NCBI RefSeq assembly: GCF_000227115.2
Contig: NC_016482.1
Span: 930,001-994,000 of the forward strand
DNA length: 64,000 nt
Direction: 5' to 3'
DNA from: Naumovozyma dairenensis CBS 421
Taxonomy: Eukaryota > Ascomycota > Saccharomycetes > Saccharomycetales > Saccharomycetaceae
Part shown: one piece after another, positions 61,239-64,000 of the stretch
Position numbering within the stretch: position 1 is the stretch's first letter
Layout: the number at the start of each line of letters is the position of its first letter
The notes under the pieces: model-generated
Database searches by the model: none
What the model saw: only the letters and a program-made list of their open reading frames with translations
What the model was told of the DNA's origin: nothing
Made by a program: the position numbers and the translations under genes

Positions 61239-61782
61239 GTATGATCCCAATGGTTAAGTACTAAACATTTTTTAGATGGGATATACACATACATTTTATC
61301 AATTATGGAAAGAAAGGAATTCATGTTATGATATTTTCTCTCATCTTTTACTTCTCTTTAATAGTTGCCCCGTCCCTAAGAATATCATATTATTCGCCCA
61401 GTTAAACAGAAGGTAAGATTTCAATTGAAAGAATCAAGATTGTCCCATATCATTACTAATAGTGTCAATCCAATTGTAAGTTAGGAGTTCAGTAAATGTT
61501 CTATATTCCGTCGAATATGTTCATATTACAGAAGGTATGGGAGTTTGATACCTTTCAATTAGTTTAAGATATAGTTAAATCCCTCTCATTGTTCCTTGAG
61601 AAAAGGAAAATTGATGGACACTTATCTATGTTATAAATCTTATTATTTGATGATAATAGAATATATCCAACTTATTTTTCTTTCAATTTTGTGTGTCCCA
61701 TTCTAAACCAAAAAGTAGTTCTATGATTGATTACATAATGTACGTTGTATTTACTAACTTCTCCAAAATATTCTGGCCCAAG
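61239..61782 (+). other. RPS22: Probable 5'UTR intron of RPS22
   Basis: TACTAAC at 61752-61758 followed by the first AG at 61781-61782, 12 bp before the ATG. GTATGA at 61239-61244 is the best donor and gives 544 nt, close to the roughly 557-nt 5'UTR intron of S. cerevisiae RPS22B. The acceptor is AAG rather than YAG, and the donor is a variant, so the exact ends are inference. Confidence 0.55.
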
Positions 61783-61794
61783 ATATAAAAAAGA

Positions 61795-62587
61795 ATGACT
61801 CGTTCCTCTGTTCTAGCTGACGCTTTAAATGCCATTAACAACGCTGAAAAGACCGGTAAGCGTCAAGTCATGATAAGACCATCTTCCAAAGTCATTATTA
61901 AATTCTTACAAGTTATGCAAAAGCATGGTATGTTTTTCTTTCCGTCTTCTTTCCATACACAAAACGCAATAAAAACAAAACGAGAACACCCCGGACTGAT
62001 AACTAGATTGTTTGTCGGTGGAAAATCTTTTTTCCAAACTTTTGTCAGTCCCTTACAGTCCTTTAAGTGTCCGGGATATTAATTTTAAACAAAGTTTATT
62101 CTTTTTTTTAGAAAGGGGGATCGATTCTTACACGATGGTCATAGAATAAATGTGATTTCTTTTATCGTTTACTTTCCCTCTACAATTTTTCATTTTTTTT
62201 ATGTTCTTGTTCTTATGTTTGTGTTTGTGCGTATGCTCCCTTTGGTTTATGAAATTTCCAATTACTAACATTTTATTAAATAATAATAAACTTACGGGTT
62301 TTATTTGCTAATTTTTTTTCTTTCTAGGTTACATTGGTGAATTTGAATATATTGATGATCATAGATCAGGTAAGATAGTGATTCAATTAAACGGTAGATT
62401 AAATAAATGTGGTGTCATTTCACCAAGATTTAACGTCAAGATTAATGATATTGAAAAATGGACAGCTAATTTATTACCAGCTAGACAATTTGGTTTCGTT
62501 ATCTTGACTACATCTGCTGGTATCATGGATCATGAAGAAGCTAGAAGAAAGCATGTCTCTGGTAAGATCTTAGGTTTCGTCTATTAA
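61795..62587 (+). CDS. RPS22: 40S ribosomal protein S22 (uS8), two coding exons
   Basis: Small-subunit protein binding central-domain 18S rRNA. Coding exons are 61795-61927 and 62328-62587; the product is 130 aa, the exact family length. It starts [21 protein letters not shown]; the junction makes [14 protein letters not shown]; the end is [11 protein letters not shown]. Introns are present in RPS22B (YLR367W) and absent from RPS22A, so this is the RPS22B type. High codon bias fits abundant expression. Its sister-track origin adds to the mosaic gene order. Confidence 0.98.
61928..62327 (+). other. RPS22: RPS22 coding intron hosting snR44
   Basis: A 400-nt phase-1 intron: GTATGT (61928-61933), TACTAAC (62263-62269), TAG (62325-62327). 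Most of its middle is the snR44-like snoRNA. Confidence 0.95.
61988..62187 (+). ncRNA. SNR44: Intron-encoded H/ACA snoRNA, snR44 homologue
   Basis: The 5' hairpin closes with CCCGGAC (61990-61996) and GTCCGGG (62069-62075). Its left pocket strand GATAACT (61998-62004) complements 18S AGUUAUC just 3' of U106, and TTTAA (about 62062-62066) complements UUAAA just 5' of it. U106 is a known snR44 pseudouridylation site. H box AAACAA is near 62087. The 3' hairpin closes with AGGGGGA (about 62114-62120) and TCCCTCT (62175-62181), followed by ACA (62182-62184). About 200 nt (snR44 is 211 nt). S. cerevisiae snR44 is also in the RPS22B intron. Confidence 0.88.
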
Positions 62588-63053
62588 TCAAAATTTCTTC
62601 TTATTCGTTAATAAATAATATTACGTAACTAAAGGTTCTGTCTATCTAAAATTTTTCTTTTTTTTGTAGTAATATATACTATTCCTATACTAAAATTAAG
62701 CACTAGAGAATATTATGGATATCTTTTATAGTGAAAGTAACTTGACACAGCCACTGAAAGTATACTCGCGTTTGTTATGAATGACCTTTTCATAAATTTT
62801 GGATCGTCAGTACTGTCAGACGAGTAAGGAAGCTCACTCGGTCACTTATTCATTCAATCATATATATTACTAAACTATTATATTTGATTTTCTTCGTATT
62901 GTAATATCATGAATACTACTTGCAGTGAGATCATCAGTGGAAAAATATTGCTTGTTTTTTATGTTCAAGAAAATTTAAAAGTATGTAAGAATATATGATT
63001 ATTTGGAATAGTCATGGAAATGAATATATGAGAAAGGAAGATGGTCTTGGTAG
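62588..63053. other. Convergent 3' region RPS22 / unknown gene
   Basis: AT-rich terminator region. A plus-strand 82-aa frame (62995-63243) overlaps the end of the next gene antisense and is not credited. Confidence 0.5.
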
Positions 63054-64000
63054 TCAAATACCATTATTGATAGTATCATTGTTACTATTATCAATTGTTG
63101 GGTTGTCCATGGTTGCACTGCCATTTGTAGTAACGATACCATCGCGAGATGAGCTATTTGCTGAATATGGAGTTGGGTTCTTCTTAGGAGACATGTCTAA
63201 AGATGAATATCTTCTTGGATTTAGAATGAACGGCAAACGTTGATTAGAGTAATAATTATTAGTTATTCTTATTGGCGATGTGTTGCAATTCGCGTAAGTA
63301 TAGTTTGATTGTTGTATTGACGGAAGTTGTTGAAAATTTAATCTTTTATTATCATTTTGTTGGTTTACTTCAGTATCAATATCATAAGAATTGTTATCAT
63401 TAATAATTTCGGCAATTGAACATTTTCTTTTTCCGTTTGTTGTTGCTGTTGCTGTTGCTGTCGCTGTCGGTTCAATAGTAGTGGATATTGAAGGAATTTT
63501 ATTTAACGGCTTATGTTGATCTGCGGTTATAGTAGTTATTTTATTTTTATGTTCGTTTAATGGAATATTATTACTTGAAGGACGACTAGTAGTAGTACGA
63601 GCATTGTTAATGGAGATGATGGTATTAGGGACAAAATTTGGATTATCAGTACTGGCATTATTGAATGATATTTGTTGTGAATGAATTCTAGTGTGTGGCC
63701 TAGTAGTATGTTTCAATTTCAAATCTAAAGCATGTAAAGTTCTTGAACTCATTTCCATTAATTTACTTTTTGTTAAATCATCTAGATAAGGAGATATCAA
63801 TAACTTTTTTTTAATAATTTCTTCAATGAAATATGTGGAAATAAATTTTAAAAGATAATGATAACCCTTAAATTCCATTGAATTAAGATCAAATAATATG
63901 ATTGATAAATCCTTTTCAAATAATACGTCAATATTAATTCTTTTATTTGGATTTTTAATGTAATGATTAATGAAAAATGAAATACATTGAAATTCATGAT
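63054..64000 (-). CDS. C-terminal part of an unidentified protein, cut by the window edge
   Basis: The minus-strand frame is open from the right edge to the stop at 63054 (at least 314 codons); the Met at 63878 is probably internal because the upstream codons are also open and protein-like (HEFQCISFFINHY, INIDVLFEKDLSIILFDLNS). The edge-proximal part looks helical and folded (about 100 residues: YHYLLKFISTYFIEEIIKK). The rest is Asn/Ser/Thr-rich, with an (ACR)n-type Thr-Ala repeat (about 63441-63470), a basic KRKC, and a SPKK motif near the end. The low-complexity tail suggests a regulatory or DNA-associated protein. I do not recognise the family. Confidence 0.6.
   Translation of the reverse strand, partial: HEFQCISFFINHYIKNPNKRINIDVLFEKDLSIILFDLNSMEFKGYHYLLKFISTYFIEEIIKKKLLISPYLDDLTKSKLMEMSSRTLHALDLKLKHTTRPHTRIHSQQISFNNASTDNPNFVPNTIISINNARTTTSRPSSNNIPLNEHKNKITTITADQHKPLNKIPSISTTIEPTATATATATTNGKRKCSIAEIINDNNSYDIDTEVNQQNDNKRLNFQQLPSIQQSNYTYANCNTSPIRITNNYYSNQRLPFILNPRRYSSLDMSPKKNPTPYSANSSSRDGIVTTNGSATMDNPTIDNSNNDTINNGI

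Overview
The window is nuclear DNA from a budding yeast of the family Saccharomycetaceae. It is AT-rich and gene-dense, with genes on both strands and no operons. The few introns use the yeast consensus (5' GTATGT, branch TACTAAC, 3' TAG). Nearly every long reading frame has a recognisable counterpart on Saccharomyces cerevisiae chromosome VII (YGR029W to YGR065C). A minority of neighbours belong instead to the sister region on chromosome XII (YLR340W to YLR367W): RPP0, tRNA-Arg(CCG), the YLR345W homologue, a YLR363W-A-like gene and RPS22. Many singletons of both tracks are absent. This mosaic fits a post-whole-genome-duplication species that resolved duplicates differently from S. cerevisiae, such as one in the Naumovozyma/Kazachstania/Tetrapisispora range. 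The genus is inference; I cannot name the species. All S. cerevisiae gene names, lengths and neighbour relations are from memory.

Layout. 0-16.6 kb: ERV1 (intron), snR46, POP6, RPP0, IMO32, a 1,3-beta-glucan synthase (FKS1/GSC2), TIM21, tRNA-Arg(CCG), RPL26 (intron) and a YLR345W-type degenerate PFK2/FBPase2. 16.8-33 kb: a YGR035C/CIS1-type small gene with a PDRE-rich promoter, CAX4, ACB1, ORM1/2, KSS1, BUD8/9, MTE1, a transaldolase, RME1 and an ATG33/SCM4 gene. 33-36.4 kb: a 3.4 kb stretch without convincing genes, with unusual C-rich sequence. 36.4-46.3 kb: FMP48, MCO32, RSC1/2, LST7, PEF1 and SPR3. 46.3-59.3 kb: snR48, ERG25, ADE6, a small basic protein, COX18, SPT4 and VHT1. 59.3-64 kb: a long promoter region, then RPS22 with an intron-encoded snR44 and probably a 5'UTR intron, then the 3' part of an unidentified gene cut by the window edge.

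The genes are not one pathway. They cover cell wall (FKS), ribosome (RPP0, RPL26, RPS22, three modification-guide snoRNAs), mitochondria (ERV1, TIM21, COX18, FMP48, MCO32, ATG33), lipid metabolism (ORM, ERG25, CAX4, ACB1), mating and sporulation (KSS1, RME1, SPR3), chromatin and transcription (RSC, SPT4), TORC1 signalling (LST7) and nutrient supply (VHT1, ADE6).

Most useful results: three snoRNAs missed by ORF analysis whose guide sequences match known rRNA targets; three clustered +1 frame shifts inside the glucan synthase that cancel out; an SPT4 start codon broken by one extra base; a perfect 12-bp inverted pair of Rap1-like sites before RPL26; and an 8-mer, GTGACGCG, found five times in intergenic DNA. 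The four apparent single-base insertions mean either residual sequence error or real recent mutation.
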